NCBI RefSeq assembly: GCF_008107695.1
Contig: NZ_VIRG01000053.1
Coordinates: forward strand, 62,001 to 126,000
Length of the DNA: 64,000 nt
DNA from: Stappia sp. BW2
GTDB taxonomy: Bacteria; Pseudomonadota; Alphaproteobacteria; Rhizobiales; Stappiaceae
Direction of reading: 5' to 3'
Shown: in pieces, positions 54,185 to 62,210 of the stretch
Position numbering within the stretch: the stretch's first letter is position 1
Layout: the number at the start of each line of letters is the position of its first letter
Made by a program: the position numbers and the translations under genes
The notes under the pieces: generated by a model
Told to the model about the DNA's origin: nothing
The model's database searches: none
The model's input: only the letters and a program-made list of their open reading frames with translations

Positions 54185-54966
54185 CACGCAACCTCCCCGG
54201 ACGAGGCCGGCGCCTTGCCGAGATAAGCCTCCTGCACGATTGGCAGGGCAATCACCTCCGACGGTTCTCCATCGGCCACCAGTGCCCCGTTGTGCAGAAT
54301 GATGATGCGGTCGGCCAGGGTGCGGATGACATCCATCTTGTGTTCCACCAGCAGGATCGTGCGGTCCATGTCGCTCTTCAGTTTCTTGATCAGCTCCAGG
54401 ATCACCGGCACTTCATCGACGCTCATGCCCGCGGTCGGTTCGTCGAACATCAACACCTGCGGGCCAAGGGCGATCAGCAGCGCCACTTCCAGCTTGCGCT
54501 GGTCGCCGTGTGGCAAGGCGGAAACGGTCTGGTCTGCCTGATCGCTAAGCCGGACCTCCGCCAGCACATGGTCTGCCCGCTCCAGAAGCTCGACATGGCT
54601 TTCGGCAACGCTGAAGAGATCGAAGCCCTTGCGGGCCTTTGCCTGTGCCACCAGGCGCACGTTTTCGCGCACGCTCAACGTCGGGAACAGATTGGTCAGC
54701 TGGAAGGCGCGGCCGATGCCCCTGTCCGTGCGCTCGGGCACCGACAGTCTGGTGATGGCCTCGCCGTTCAGGAGAACCGAGCCGGCGGTTGCGCTCAACT
54801 GGCCGGAGATCAGGTTGAAATAGGTGGTCTTGCCGGCGCCATTCGGCCCGACGATTGCCGTCAGCGTGCCGCGCTCGAACGCGCAGGAAACGTGATCGAC
54901 CGCCACATGACCGCCGAAGCGGATGGTCAGGTCTCTCGTTTCCAGAATCGGGTGTTCCTTGGCCAC
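54184..54966 (-). CDS. livG: LivG-type ABC ATPase
   Basis: A 260-residue ATPase with Walker A GPNGAGKTT, the LivG-typical ERTDRGIGRAFQLTNLFPTLSV region and Walker B VLMFDEPTAGMS with switch VEHKMD. The signature is degenerate: LPHGDQRK rather than LSxGxQ, the form common in LivG-like proteins. Separated from livK by a 143-bp gap with a stable stem-loop. Partner of LivF. Confidence 0.9.
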   Translation of the reverse strand: MAKEHPILETRDLTIRFGGHVAVDHVSCAFERGTLTAIVGPNGAGKTTYFNLISGQLSATAGSVLLNGEAITRLSVPERTDRGIGRAFQLTNLFPTLSVRENVRLVAQAKARKGFDLFSVAESHVELLERADHVLAEVRLSDQADQTVSALPHGDQRKLEVALLIALGPQVLMFDEPTAGMSVDEVPVILELIKKLKSDMDRTILLVEHKMDVIRTLADRIIILHNGALVADGEPSEVIALPIVQEAYLGKAPASSGEVA

Positions 54967-55013
54967 GATGCGCGTTCCCAGGTTTGAAATGTCGCGAAAG
55001 CTGTATCGGAAAT

Positions 55014-55049
55014 GTGCCCGGCCGAACGGGCGTCTCGCCAGCCGGGCAC
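55014..55049 (-). repeat. Intercistronic stem-loop between livK and livG
   Basis: A 9-bp perfect inverted repeat GTGCCCGGC / GCCGGGCAC around an 18-base loop. No T tract follows on the operon strand. Probably protects the livK message or reduces read-through into livGFHM. Confidence 0.6.
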
Positions 55050-55109
55050 TTTATTGGTTCTTGGGGCCACGCAGGCGAAACGCAAGGCTCCGCCGCGTCT
55101 TCGCAAGGC

Positions 55110-56309
55110 TTACTGGTTGCGCACCGGGATGTTCATGTCCTCTATTTTCAGTTCGCGCACCAGCTCCGGGATGCCCCATTCGACATCCGGGTCGACCTTG
55201 ATCTTGAAGTGATACATGGACTGCAGAGCCTGGTGATCGTCCGCACGGAACATCATCTTGCCCTTGGGCGTTTCGAACTCCATGCCTTCCATGGCGGCAA
55301 TCAGATCCTCGGTCTCCGTGGAACCCGCCTTGCGGATCGCCTCGACAATGGCGATACCGGCCGACATGCCACCCGCGGTGAAGAAATCCGGCGGAGCGTC
55401 AAAGCGCTTCTGGTGCTCTGCCACCAGCCAGTCGTTCACCGGGTTCTTCGGGATCTCGTAGTAATAGTAGGTCGCACCTTCCATACCCGGCAGTTCCTTG
55501 TAGGCCGCCATGGCCGCCAGGATGTTGCCGCCCGTGGCAATCTCGACACCGAAGCGCTCGGGCTCCATTGCCTTGATCTTGCTGATCGGGTTACCGCCGC
55601 CGGCCCAGATCACGAAGAGGAACTTGCGGCCCGGCTCATCTTTCAGGGCATCGAAGACGCGCTGTGCGTTGGCGGTGAAATCCTTGGTATCGGTCGGAGC
55701 GTATTCCTCGAACACCAGCTTGGCTCCGCTGCCTTCCAGCGCTTCCTTGAAGGCGGCAACGCCGTCACGGCCGAAAGCATAGTCCTGGGCGAGCGTCGCG
55801 ATGGAGACGCCTTCCTGCCCGAGCGCAACGGCGTTGGAAATCGCGTCCTGGGATGAATTGCGCGAGGTGCGGAAGATATAGCGGTTCCAGTTCTCGCCGG
55901 TGATGCTGTCGGCCACCGCCGGCTCCACCAGCAGCACCTTCTCGTATTCTTCGGCGACAGGCAGCATGGCCAGCGCAACACCGGAGGAGACAGGGCCGAC
56001 GGCGATATCGACTTCATCGTCGCCATAAGCTTCCGCCAGCGCGGCCTTGCCGATATCCGGCTTCAGCTGCGTGTCCTTCTCGATGACCACGATCTTGCGG
56101 CCGTCGATTTCCATGGTGCCGTCAGTGGCATATTCGAGGCCCATCATCAGGCCGGTATGCGACTGTTTCGCATAGGCCTCCAGGGCACCGGTCTTGCCGT
56201 AGACGTGAGCGATCTTGATATCGTCGGCCTGGGCGCCGGCAATTCCGGCAGCCGCCACACCGATGCCGGCCACAAGCGGCACGGCCCAGCGAAAAACGCG
56301 TTTCGTCAT
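55110..56309 (-). CDS. livK: LivK-type ABC substrate-binding protein
   Basis: A 399-residue periplasmic binding protein with signal peptide MTKRVFRWAVPLVAGIGVAAAGIAGAQA and mature start DDIKIAHVYGKTGALEAYAKQ. It belongs to the type I LivK-like group, but the KTGALEAYAKQ start is like those of aromatic- or carboxylic-acid-binding members rather than leucine-binding LivK. First gene of livKGFHM-hydrolase. Start 56309 follows GGAGGAGAATTC. A TGAATCAGTATTCA site about 100 bp upstream suggests TetR control. Confidence 0.88.
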   Translation of the reverse strand: MTKRVFRWAVPLVAGIGVAAAGIAGAQADDIKIAHVYGKTGALEAYAKQSHTGLMMGLEYATDGTMEIDGRKIVVIEKDTQLKPDIGKAALAEAYGDDEVDIAVGPVSSGVALAMLPVAEEYEKVLLVEPAVADSITGENWNRYIFRTSRNSSQDAISNAVALGQEGVSIATLAQDYAFGRDGVAAFKEALEGSGAKLVFEEYAPTDTKDFTANAQRVFDALKDEPGRKFLFVIWAGGGNPISKIKAMEPERFGVEIATGGNILAAMAAYKELPGMEGATYYYYEIPKNPVNDWLVAEHQKRFDAPPDFFTAGGMSAGIAIVEAIRKAGSTETEDLIAAMEGMEFETPKGKMMFRADDHQALQSMYHFKIKVDPDVEWGIPELVRELKIEDMNIPVRNQ

Positions 56310-56410
56310 GAATTCTCCTCCCGTTGCGCGAAAGGCCGAAAACCTGCCGAGCCGCTCCCACGACTTTGGACAGGGCAACATCATCGCCTGACGCGGCATC
56401 ATATGACACC

Positions 56411-56424
56411 TGAATCAGTATTCA
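56411..56424. promoter_or_regulatory. TetR-type site upstream of livK
   Basis: TGAATCAGTATTCA is identical over 14 bp to the core of the palindrome before the TetR gene (39946-39959), including the CAGT spacer. It lies 102 bp before the livK ATG. Flanking arms are weaker than at the TetR gene. Confidence 0.6.
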
Positions 56425-56802
56425 CGTCAAGGCAAGATACGTGTTCAAATCAGCCGCCTCACCGGCCTGGCCGTCGGTGAGTGCAAATGATGACCGAGAC
56501 CGGAGACCGCTGCGGCGGACACAAACGCATAGCTCCACGAGCGGCGGCGCGATCCATGACGGTCATCTGCATAAAGGATGTCTGGGGTATTATAATGACA
56601 ATGGGAAAAGAGTGGGGCTGACTGGCGAGCCGTCGAATGTGTTTAAGAGCAGCCCAATGCCGACGAAACGAATGCTTCGGAAAGACCCACCGATCAGACA
56701 CTCTGCAACGGCATGAGTGAACAAGGCTACTCTCGATTGCTGGCGCAATCCGGTTTCCAGCCGCAAACAAGCGATCCGAAAGACGCAGACACCAGGAAAG
56801 AT

Positions 56803-56914
56803 GTCATCTCCGCGAAAGGGGAGACCGAAGAATCCTCACCGGCATCTCATTGCGCGATAACAACCGCTCAGGTGTCCTGGATCCCGGCTCGCGCTGCGCT
56901 TGGCCGGGACGACA
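56803..56914. repeat. Dispersed intergenic palindromic repeat, copy C
   Basis: GTCATCTCCGCGAAAGGGGA at the left and CTGGATCCCGG...GGCCGGGACGACAAT at the right, the same two-part layout as copy B at 47888-48000. No coding content or target-site duplication recognised. Confidence 0.55.
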
Positions 56915-57100
56915 ATCGGAGAGGTTTGCGTTCCTCACCGTTGTTCAGGGATCCGCAGGTACAGGATAAGTGTAGCGAAGTCTTTTTCGAACGAAGAGAC
57001 GCGCAAAAGGCGTGACTGATATCTGGGTTCCGGATCGGCGTTCGGCTTTGCTTCGCTTGTACGGAAGGCGGCGGCGCCTCGGCTGACGGCCTCGGCGAGA

Positions 57101-58162
57101 CTACCGCAGCCGCTTCTCCGTCTTCGCATCGAAGAACAGCGCCGAGGCCGGATCGAAGTCGATGGCAACAAGGCCATCGGAAACCGGTGCATCCTCGCCC
57201 TTGGTTTCCACGATCACACGTTCTCCCGTCGGGCAGATGAGATACGAATAGGCGACACCGCCAAGCTGCTCGCACAGATCGACCTTTGCGCCTTCCTGCG
57301 CCGGAGAGACTTTCAGATGCTGCGGCCGCAGCCCGACCAGCACCTTTTCCCCCTTGGCCGGCAATGAGACCGATGTCGGCACGGCAACGCCGCCGAACGC
57401 AGCAATGCTGACAGTGCCGTCTCCGGCAATGCCTTCGACAAAATTCATGCTGGGGGAACCGATGAAACCGGCAACGAATCTGTTGTCCGGATCGGAATAG
57501 AGCTGCATCGGCGAGCCGACCTGCTCGATAATGCCGCCGCGCAGCACCACGATCTTGTCGGCCAGCGTCATCGCCTCGACCTGATCATGCGTCACGTAGA
57601 TCATGGTCGCGCCGATGTCCTTGTGCAGGCGGGCGATTTCAACGCGCATGTCGACGCGCAGTTCCGCATCGAGGTTGGACAGCGGTTCGTCGAACAGGAA
57701 CACTTCCGGCCCGCGCACGATCGCACGGCCGATTGCGACGCGCTGGCGCTGACCGCCGGAAAGCGCCTTCGGCTTGCGCTTCAGATAGGGGTCCAGCTTC
57801 AGGATGCGGCTCGCCTCGGCAACCTTGGTCTGGATCTCGGCCTTGGGGTGACCGTTCATCTTCAACCCGAAGCCCATGTTCTCCTCAACCGTCATATGCG
57901 GGTAAAGCGCATAGGTCTGGAACACCATGGCCACGCCCCGCTCGGCCGGGTCAATCCTGGTCACATCCCGGCCGCCGATCTTGATCCGGCCGTCGGTCGT
58001 CTCCTCCAGCCCGGCGATCATGCGCAGGAGCGTGGACTTGCCACAGCCGGACGGACCGACAAAGACGCAGAATTCGCCATCCTCGATCTGAAGGTCCACT
58101 CCGTGGATGACTTCCAGATCGCCATATTTCTTGATGGCTTTGGTCAGTGTGACGCCAGACAT
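57101..58162 (-). CDS. UgpC/MalK-type ABC transporter ATPase
   Basis: A 353-residue ATPase with intact Walker [10 protein letters not shown], signature LSGGQRQR, Walker [13 protein letters not shown] and VTHDQVEA switch, plus TOBE domain (VLVGLRPQHLKVSPA). It lies 27 bp downstream of the IclR gene on the minus strand, divergent from the alpha-galactoside binding protein and permeases, which lack their own ATPase. It is therefore the likely energiser of that transporter. Confidence 0.92.
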   Translation of the reverse strand: MSGVTLTKAIKKYGDLEVIHGVDLQIEDGEFCVFVGPSGCGKSTLLRMIAGLEETTDGRIKIGGRDVTRIDPAERGVAMVFQTYALYPHMTVEENMGFGLKMNGHPKAEIQTKVAEASRILKLDPYLKRKPKALSGGQRQRVAIGRAIVRGPEVFLFDEPLSNLDAELRVDMRVEIARLHKDIGATMIYVTHDQVEAMTLADKIVVLRGGIIEQVGSPMQLYSDPDNRFVAGFIGSPSMNFVEGIAGDGTVSIAAFGGVAVPTSVSLPAKGEKVLVGLRPQHLKVSPAQEGAKVDLCEQLGGVAYSYLICPTGERVIVETKGEDAPVSDGLVAIDFDPASALFFDAKTEKRLR

Positions 58163-58189
58163 GTAATTCTCTCTCCCTTGGAAATTCTT

Positions 58190-58978
58190 TTACGCCGGGA
58201 ACTGCCAGTCCTCGACCGCCGCCGCGATCTTCGAGGCTGCGTCCAACAGCGCGGGCCGTGCCTCCAGAAGCTGCTCCAGGCTCTTGCGCTGCGTGGAAGT
58301 TGTCACGGAAAGCGCACCGACCGGCCGCCCCCTGGATGACAGGATCGGCGCTGCAATGCAGATGATGCCCGGCTCGTGCTCCTCCCTGTCGTAGGACAGG
58401 CCCTCTTGGCGGATCTTCTCCAGATCCGCCCGCAGCGCCGCTTCGCTGGCAAGCGTTGCCGGGGTGTATCGATAGAACGACTGCTTCTTCAACACGCGAT
58501 CGAGCTCAGCCGGCTCCAGGAAGGCCATCAGAGCCTTGCCGACGCCGGTGCAATAGGCCGGGCCAACCTTGCCGGCCTGCGAAAACATGTCGATGGCGTT
58601 GGTCGGATTGCGCTTGTCGACATAAAGCACCTGTCCGCTGTCAAGCTGCGCCAGATGTACGGTTTCCCCGACCGCTTCGGACAAGGCGCTGACGAAAGGA
58701 CGCGCGATTGGCGCAATGGAACTTTGCCGCCAGGCCGCATGTGCCAACCGCACGAGGCGGATACCCAGCGAATAGGTCTGCTGGCGTTCGTCATAGGCAA
58801 GCATGCCCTGACTGACGAGGGTCTGCAGCAGCCGGTAAAGGGTCGCCTTGGGATGGGTGCTGTCGGACAGAAGTTCGGAAAAGCGCACAGGCCGGCCGAC
58901 GGCCGCAACCTTGTCCAGCACTTCCAGCGCCTTGCCGACCGTGCCGTCACCTGTCGATGACCTCTCCTGTTTGTTCAT
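58190..58978 (-). CDS. IclR-family transcriptional regulator
   Basis: A 262-residue regulator. N-terminal winged helix (VGKALEVLDKVAAVGRPVRFSELL, HPKATLYRLLQTLVSQGML) and the IclR effector domain (GKVGPAYCTGVGKALMAFL, GIICIAAPILSSRGRPVGALSV). The start at 58978 is set by GGAGG five bases upstream. It shares a 117-bp divergent promoter region with the binding-protein gene at 59096 and probably controls both sides. Confidence 0.92.
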   Translation of the reverse strand: MNKQERSSTGDGTVGKALEVLDKVAAVGRPVRFSELLSDSTHPKATLYRLLQTLVSQGMLAYDERQQTYSLGIRLVRLAHAAWRQSSIAPIARPFVSALSEAVGETVHLAQLDSGQVLYVDKRNPTNAIDMFSQAGKVGPAYCTGVGKALMAFLEPAELDRVLKKQSFYRYTPATLASEAALRADLEKIRQEGLSYDREEHEPGIICIAAPILSSRGRPVGALSVTTSTQRKSLEQLLEARPALLDAASKIAAAVEDWQFPA

Positions 58979-59062
58979 GAGCTCCTCCATCGGCGCGTTC
59001 TTGCGGTCGAGCCTGTTGACAACTTATCGCCATCGCATCAGAGTATCAATATACAAAACTAA

Positions 59063-59079
59063 GTTTCACATAATGGAAC
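59063..59079. promoter_or_regulatory. Possible IclR operator
   Basis: GTTTCACATAATGGAAC is an imperfect dyad (GTTTC/GGAAC) of the size and base content seen in IclR-family operators. It lies 17-33 bp before the binding-protein ATG in the divergent region. A TTGACA at 59016-59021 may be a -35 for the plus-strand operon. Confidence 0.35.
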
Positions 59080-59095
59080 AAAAAGGGAGGACACC

Positions 59096-60355
59096 ATGCG
59101 TTCCATGCTGAAAACGTCCGTAGCGGCCTTTGCCATGTTGGCAACCGCGATGGGCGCAGCTTCTGCTGACGGCCTGACCGGCAATCTGAAAATCTTTCTC
59201 GACACATCGAACCCGGCGCCACGCGCAACCATGGAAGAGATGATCGCGCAGTTTCAGGAGAAGAACCCGGAGCTGACCATCGAGACGACGGTGATCGACC
59301 GGGAGGCCTACAAGACTCAGATCCGCAACTTCCTGACGGCAAACGCGCCGGACGTCGCCACATGGTACGCGGCCAACCGCATGCGTCCTTACGTGGAAGC
59401 AGGCCTTTTCGAAGACGTGTCCGACCTGTGGGCGGACCCGGCCATCGGCGAAAATCTCGCCTCCACCAAAGGCGCGATGACCATCGACGGCAAACAGTGG
59501 GGCGTGCCCTATACCTACTATCAGTGGGGCGTTTACTACCGCAAAGACATCTTCGACGAGCTTGGCCTGTCCGAACCCACCACATGGGAAGAGGAAAAGG
59601 CGAACTGCCAGAAGATCCTCGATGCCGGCAAGAAGTGCTACACAATCGGCACCAAGTTCCTCTGGACCGCAGGCGGCTGGTTCGACTACCTGAACATGCG
59701 CACCAACGGCTTCGACTTCCACATGGACCTGCTCACGGGCAAGGCCTCCTGGAAGTCCGACGAAGTCCGCAAGACGTTCGCCAACTGGCGCGAACTCATC
59801 GACATGGGCGCCTTCATCGACAACCACCAGACCTACTCCTGGCAGGAAGCCCTGCCGTTCATGGTCAAGGGCGATGCAGCCGCTTACCTGATGGGCAACT
59901 TCGCCGTGGCACCGCTGCGGGACGCCGGTCTCAGCGACGACCAGATCGATTTCTACCAGTTCGTGGAAATCACGCCGGGAGTCGCCAAGGCCGAAGACGC
60001 ACCGACCGACACCTTCCACATTCCGGCCAATGCGGAGAACAAGGAAAACGCGCGCGAGTTCCTGAAGTTCGTGGTGTCGCCGGACGTCCAGACCTGGATC
60101 AACGACGGCGAGCACCTTGGTCAGCTGCCGGTCAACTCCAAGTCGTCGGTAGACAACGACAAGTTCCTGGAACAGGGCTTTGAAATGCTGTCCTCGAACT
60201 CCCCGGGCGGCGTTGCCCAGTTCTTCGACCGCGATGCCCCGGCAGAAATGGCGAAGGTTGCCATGGAAGGCTTTCAGGAATTCATGGTCAAGCCGGACAA
60301 CCTGGACAGGATCCTGGACCGTTTGGACCGCGCCCAAAAGCGTATCTACAAGTAA
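59096..60355 (+). CDS. CUT1 ABC substrate-binding protein, alpha-galactoside cluster
   Basis: A 419-residue family 1 solute-binding protein with signal peptide MRSMLKTSVAAFAMLATAMGAASA. The PYTYYQWGVYYRKDIFDELGL segment is a typical ligand-side motif of oligosaccharide-binding CUT1 proteins. GGGAGG precedes the ATG. First gene of an operon with two permeases and a GH36 alpha-galactosidase, so the ligand is probably an alpha-galactoside such as melibiose or raffinose (inference). Confidence 0.9.
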   Translation: MRSMLKTSVAAFAMLATAMGAASADGLTGNLKIFLDTSNPAPRATMEEMIAQFQEKNPELTIETTVIDREAYKTQIRNFLTANAPDVATWYAANRMRPYVEAGLFEDVSDLWADPAIGENLASTKGAMTIDGKQWGVPYTYYQWGVYYRKDIFDELGLSEPTTWEEEKANCQKILDAGKKCYTIGTKFLWTAGGWFDYLNMRTNGFDFHMDLLTGKASWKSDEVRKTFANWRELIDMGAFIDNHQTYSWQEALPFMVKGDAAAYLMGNFAVAPLRDAGLSDDQIDFYQFVEITPGVAKAEDAPTDTFHIPANAENKENAREFLKFVVSPDVQTWINDGEHLGQLPVNSKSSVDNDKFLEQGFEMLSSNSPGGVAQFFDRDAPAEMAKVAMEGFQEFMVKPDNLDRILDRLDRAQKRIYK

Positions 60356-60374
60356 GGTCCGCCAGCGCGTGACC

Positions 60375-60400
60375 GGACAGGGGGCAACCGCTCCCTGTCC
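60375..60400 (+). repeat. Intercistronic stem-loop after the binding-protein gene
   Basis: GGACAGGG and CCCTGTCC form an 8-bp stem with a 10-base loop, 20 bp after the binding-protein stop, followed only by TCTTTT. Positioned like the hairpins after glpV, livK and the LacI-operon binding protein; partial terminator or mRNA stabiliser. Confidence 0.6.
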
Positions 60401-60442
60401 TCTTTTCCGGTATACGCCGACGACTCACGAAGAGTTCCGAAA

Positions 60443-61360
60443 ATGGCCCAAGCATCCGTCACCGAGATCCGCCAGAGTTCCTGGTGGCATCGAAACCAGC
60501 AACAGCTTACACCCTGGCTGTTCCTGGCGCCCGGGATCCTGTTTTTCCTGTTCTATGTGATCTTCCCGATTTTTCAGTCCTTCAACCTGTCGCTCTACGA
60601 GTGGGACGGTCTGGGCAAGGCGGAATTCGTCGGGCTCTACAATTACGAGGAACTCTACTGGGACGACGCGTTCTACACCTCACTGAAGAACAACGTCCTC
60701 TGGCTGCTGCTCTATCTGCTGGCCATTCCGGCAGGTCTGTTCATCGCGCTGTTCCTGAACCAGACCGTCACCGGCATCCGGCTCTACAAATCGCTGTTCT
60801 TCTTTCCCTTCGTGATCTCCCAGGTCGTGGTCGGCCTGGTGTTCACCTGGTTCTACGACCCGACATTCGGCCTCCTCAACGTTCTGCTCGGCGCGGTCGG
60901 CCTGCCGCCGCTCAACGTTCTGGGAGACGAGAACACGGTCACCATCGGCATCATCGTCGCGGGCCTCTGGCCCCAGACAGCCTATTGCATGATCCTCTAT
61001 CTCACCGGCCTCAACGCAGTCGATCCGGAACAGATCGAGGCCGGGCGGCTCGACGGCGCCAAGGGCTGGCGCATGCTCTGGTACATCATCGTGCCGCAGC
61101 TTCGCCCGGCCACCTTCATCGCCTTTGTCGTCACCATCATCGGCGCGCTGCGCTCCTTCGACCTGATTTCGGTCATGACCAACGGCGGCCCCTTCGGCGC
61201 CAGCCGGGTGCTCAGCTTCTACATGTTCGAGGTCGCGCTCTCCGAATACGGTTTCCGCATGGGCTATGGCGCGGCCATTGCCGTGGTGCTGTTCCTGATC
61301 ATGCTGGCCTTCATCGCCTATTTCCTCTGGTCGATGTACAAAGAAGAAAAGGCGCGCTGA
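60443..61360 (+). CDS. CUT1 ABC permease (MalF-type)
   Basis: A 305-residue permease with six hydrophobic helices, first WLFLAPGILFFLFYVIFPIF. The coupling loop is DPEQIEAGRLDGAKGWRMLWY. Normal length, with no periplasmic insert. It lies 87 bp after the binding protein gene and 1 bp before the second permease gene. Confidence 0.9.
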   Translation: MAQASVTEIRQSSWWHRNQQQLTPWLFLAPGILFFLFYVIFPIFQSFNLSLYEWDGLGKAEFVGLYNYEELYWDDAFYTSLKNNVLWLLLYLLAIPAGLFIALFLNQTVTGIRLYKSLFFFPFVISQVVVGLVFTWFYDPTFGLLNVLLGAVGLPPLNVLGDENTVTIGIIVAGLWPQTAYCMILYLTGLNAVDPEQIEAGRLDGAKGWRMLWYIIVPQLRPATFIAFVVTIIGALRSFDLISVMTNGGPFGASRVLSFYMFEVALSEYGFRMGYGAAIAVVLFLIMLAFIAYFLWSMYKEEKAR

Positions 61361-61361
61361 C

Positions 61362-62210
61362 ATGTTCCCGACACCGATCGAACGCACGTCCCGCTCCTGG
61401 CAGATCACTTATCAGTCGCTGCTGCCACTGGCGCTGATCCTGTGGCTGTTACCGCTGATCGCGGTCGCCATCTTCTCCGTCAAGCCGGACGCGGATTTCT
61501 CCAACGCCAACTACTGGGGCTGGCCGTCTTCCTTCGAAGGCTTCACCAACTACGCGCTGGTCTTCACCGGCTCGGACATGCCGCAGTATCTCCTGAACTC
61601 GTTCAAGATCACCATTCCGACGGTCATCGGCGCGGTTGGCCTGTCGTGCATGACCGGCTTTGCCCTTGGGGTCTACAAGTTCAAGGCCAACATCTGGATC
61701 TTCTTCATGTTCGTGGCCGGCAACTTCGTGCCGTTCCAGATCCTGATGGTGCCAGTGCGCGATCTGACCCTGCAGATGGGCCTCTACAACACCATCACCG
61801 GCCTTGTGCTGTTCCACATAGCCTTCCAGACCGGCTTCTGCACGCTGTTCATGCGCAACTTCATCCGCGCCCTGCCCTTCGAGCTGATCGAGGCTGCGCG
61901 TGTCGAGGGCGTCTCCGAATGGCGGATCTTCTGGTACGTGGTTCTGCCGCTGATGAAGCCGGCCATCGCCGCGCTATCGGTGCTGATCTTCACCTTCATC
62001 TGGAACGACTATTTCTGGGCCGTGGTGCTGACGCAGGGCGTTGAAAGCCAACCCGTTACTGCAGGCATCACCTCCTTCAACGCCCAGTACCGCGCCGCCT
62101 ACCACCTGATGAGCGCTGGCTCCATCGTGGCTGCCCTGCCGCCGGTTGCCATGTTCTTCCTGATGCAACGCCACTTTATCGCAGGCCTCACACTCGGAGC
62201 CGTGAAATGA
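61362..62210 (+). CDS. CUT1 ABC permease (MalG-type)
   Basis: A 282-residue six-helix permease. The coupling loop is PFELIEAARVEGVSEWRIFWY. The gene follows the MalF-type gene by one base and its stop overlaps the ATG of the alpha-galactosidase gene (ATGA). Standard length for the family, unlike the extended permease at 27055-28287. Confidence 0.9.
   Translation: MFPTPIERTSRSWQITYQSLLPLALILWLLPLIAVAIFSVKPDADFSNANYWGWPSSFEGFTNYALVFTGSDMPQYLLNSFKITIPTVIGAVGLSCMTGFALGVYKFKANIWIFFMFVAGNFVPFQILMVPVRDLTLQMGLYNTITGLVLFHIAFQTGFCTLFMRNFIRALPFELIEAARVEGVSEWRIFWYVVLPLMKPAIAALSVLIFTFIWNDYFWAVVLTQGVESQPVTAGITSFNAQYRAAYHLMSAGSIVAALPPVAMFFLMQRHFIAGLTLGAVK

Larger units (their letters stand above)
56310..57100. 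other. Long intergenic region between livK and the UgpC-type ATPase gene
   Basis: 791 bp. It contains the TetR-type site at 56411-56424 and a dispersed palindromic repeat at 56803-56914. A roughly 100-codon open frame on the plus strand (from 56713) crosses the repeat and has no recognisable product, so I do not call it a gene. No clear terminator for the ATPase gene was seen. Confidence 0.5.

Noticed and set aside
56713-57015. 100-codon plus-strand open frame in the livK/ATPase gap
   Set aside because: Crosses a dispersed palindromic repeat, has no recognisable family and no convincing ribosome site.
59066-60337. 423-codon minus-strand open frame
   Set aside because: Opposite a binding-protein gene that has a signal peptide and ribosome site.
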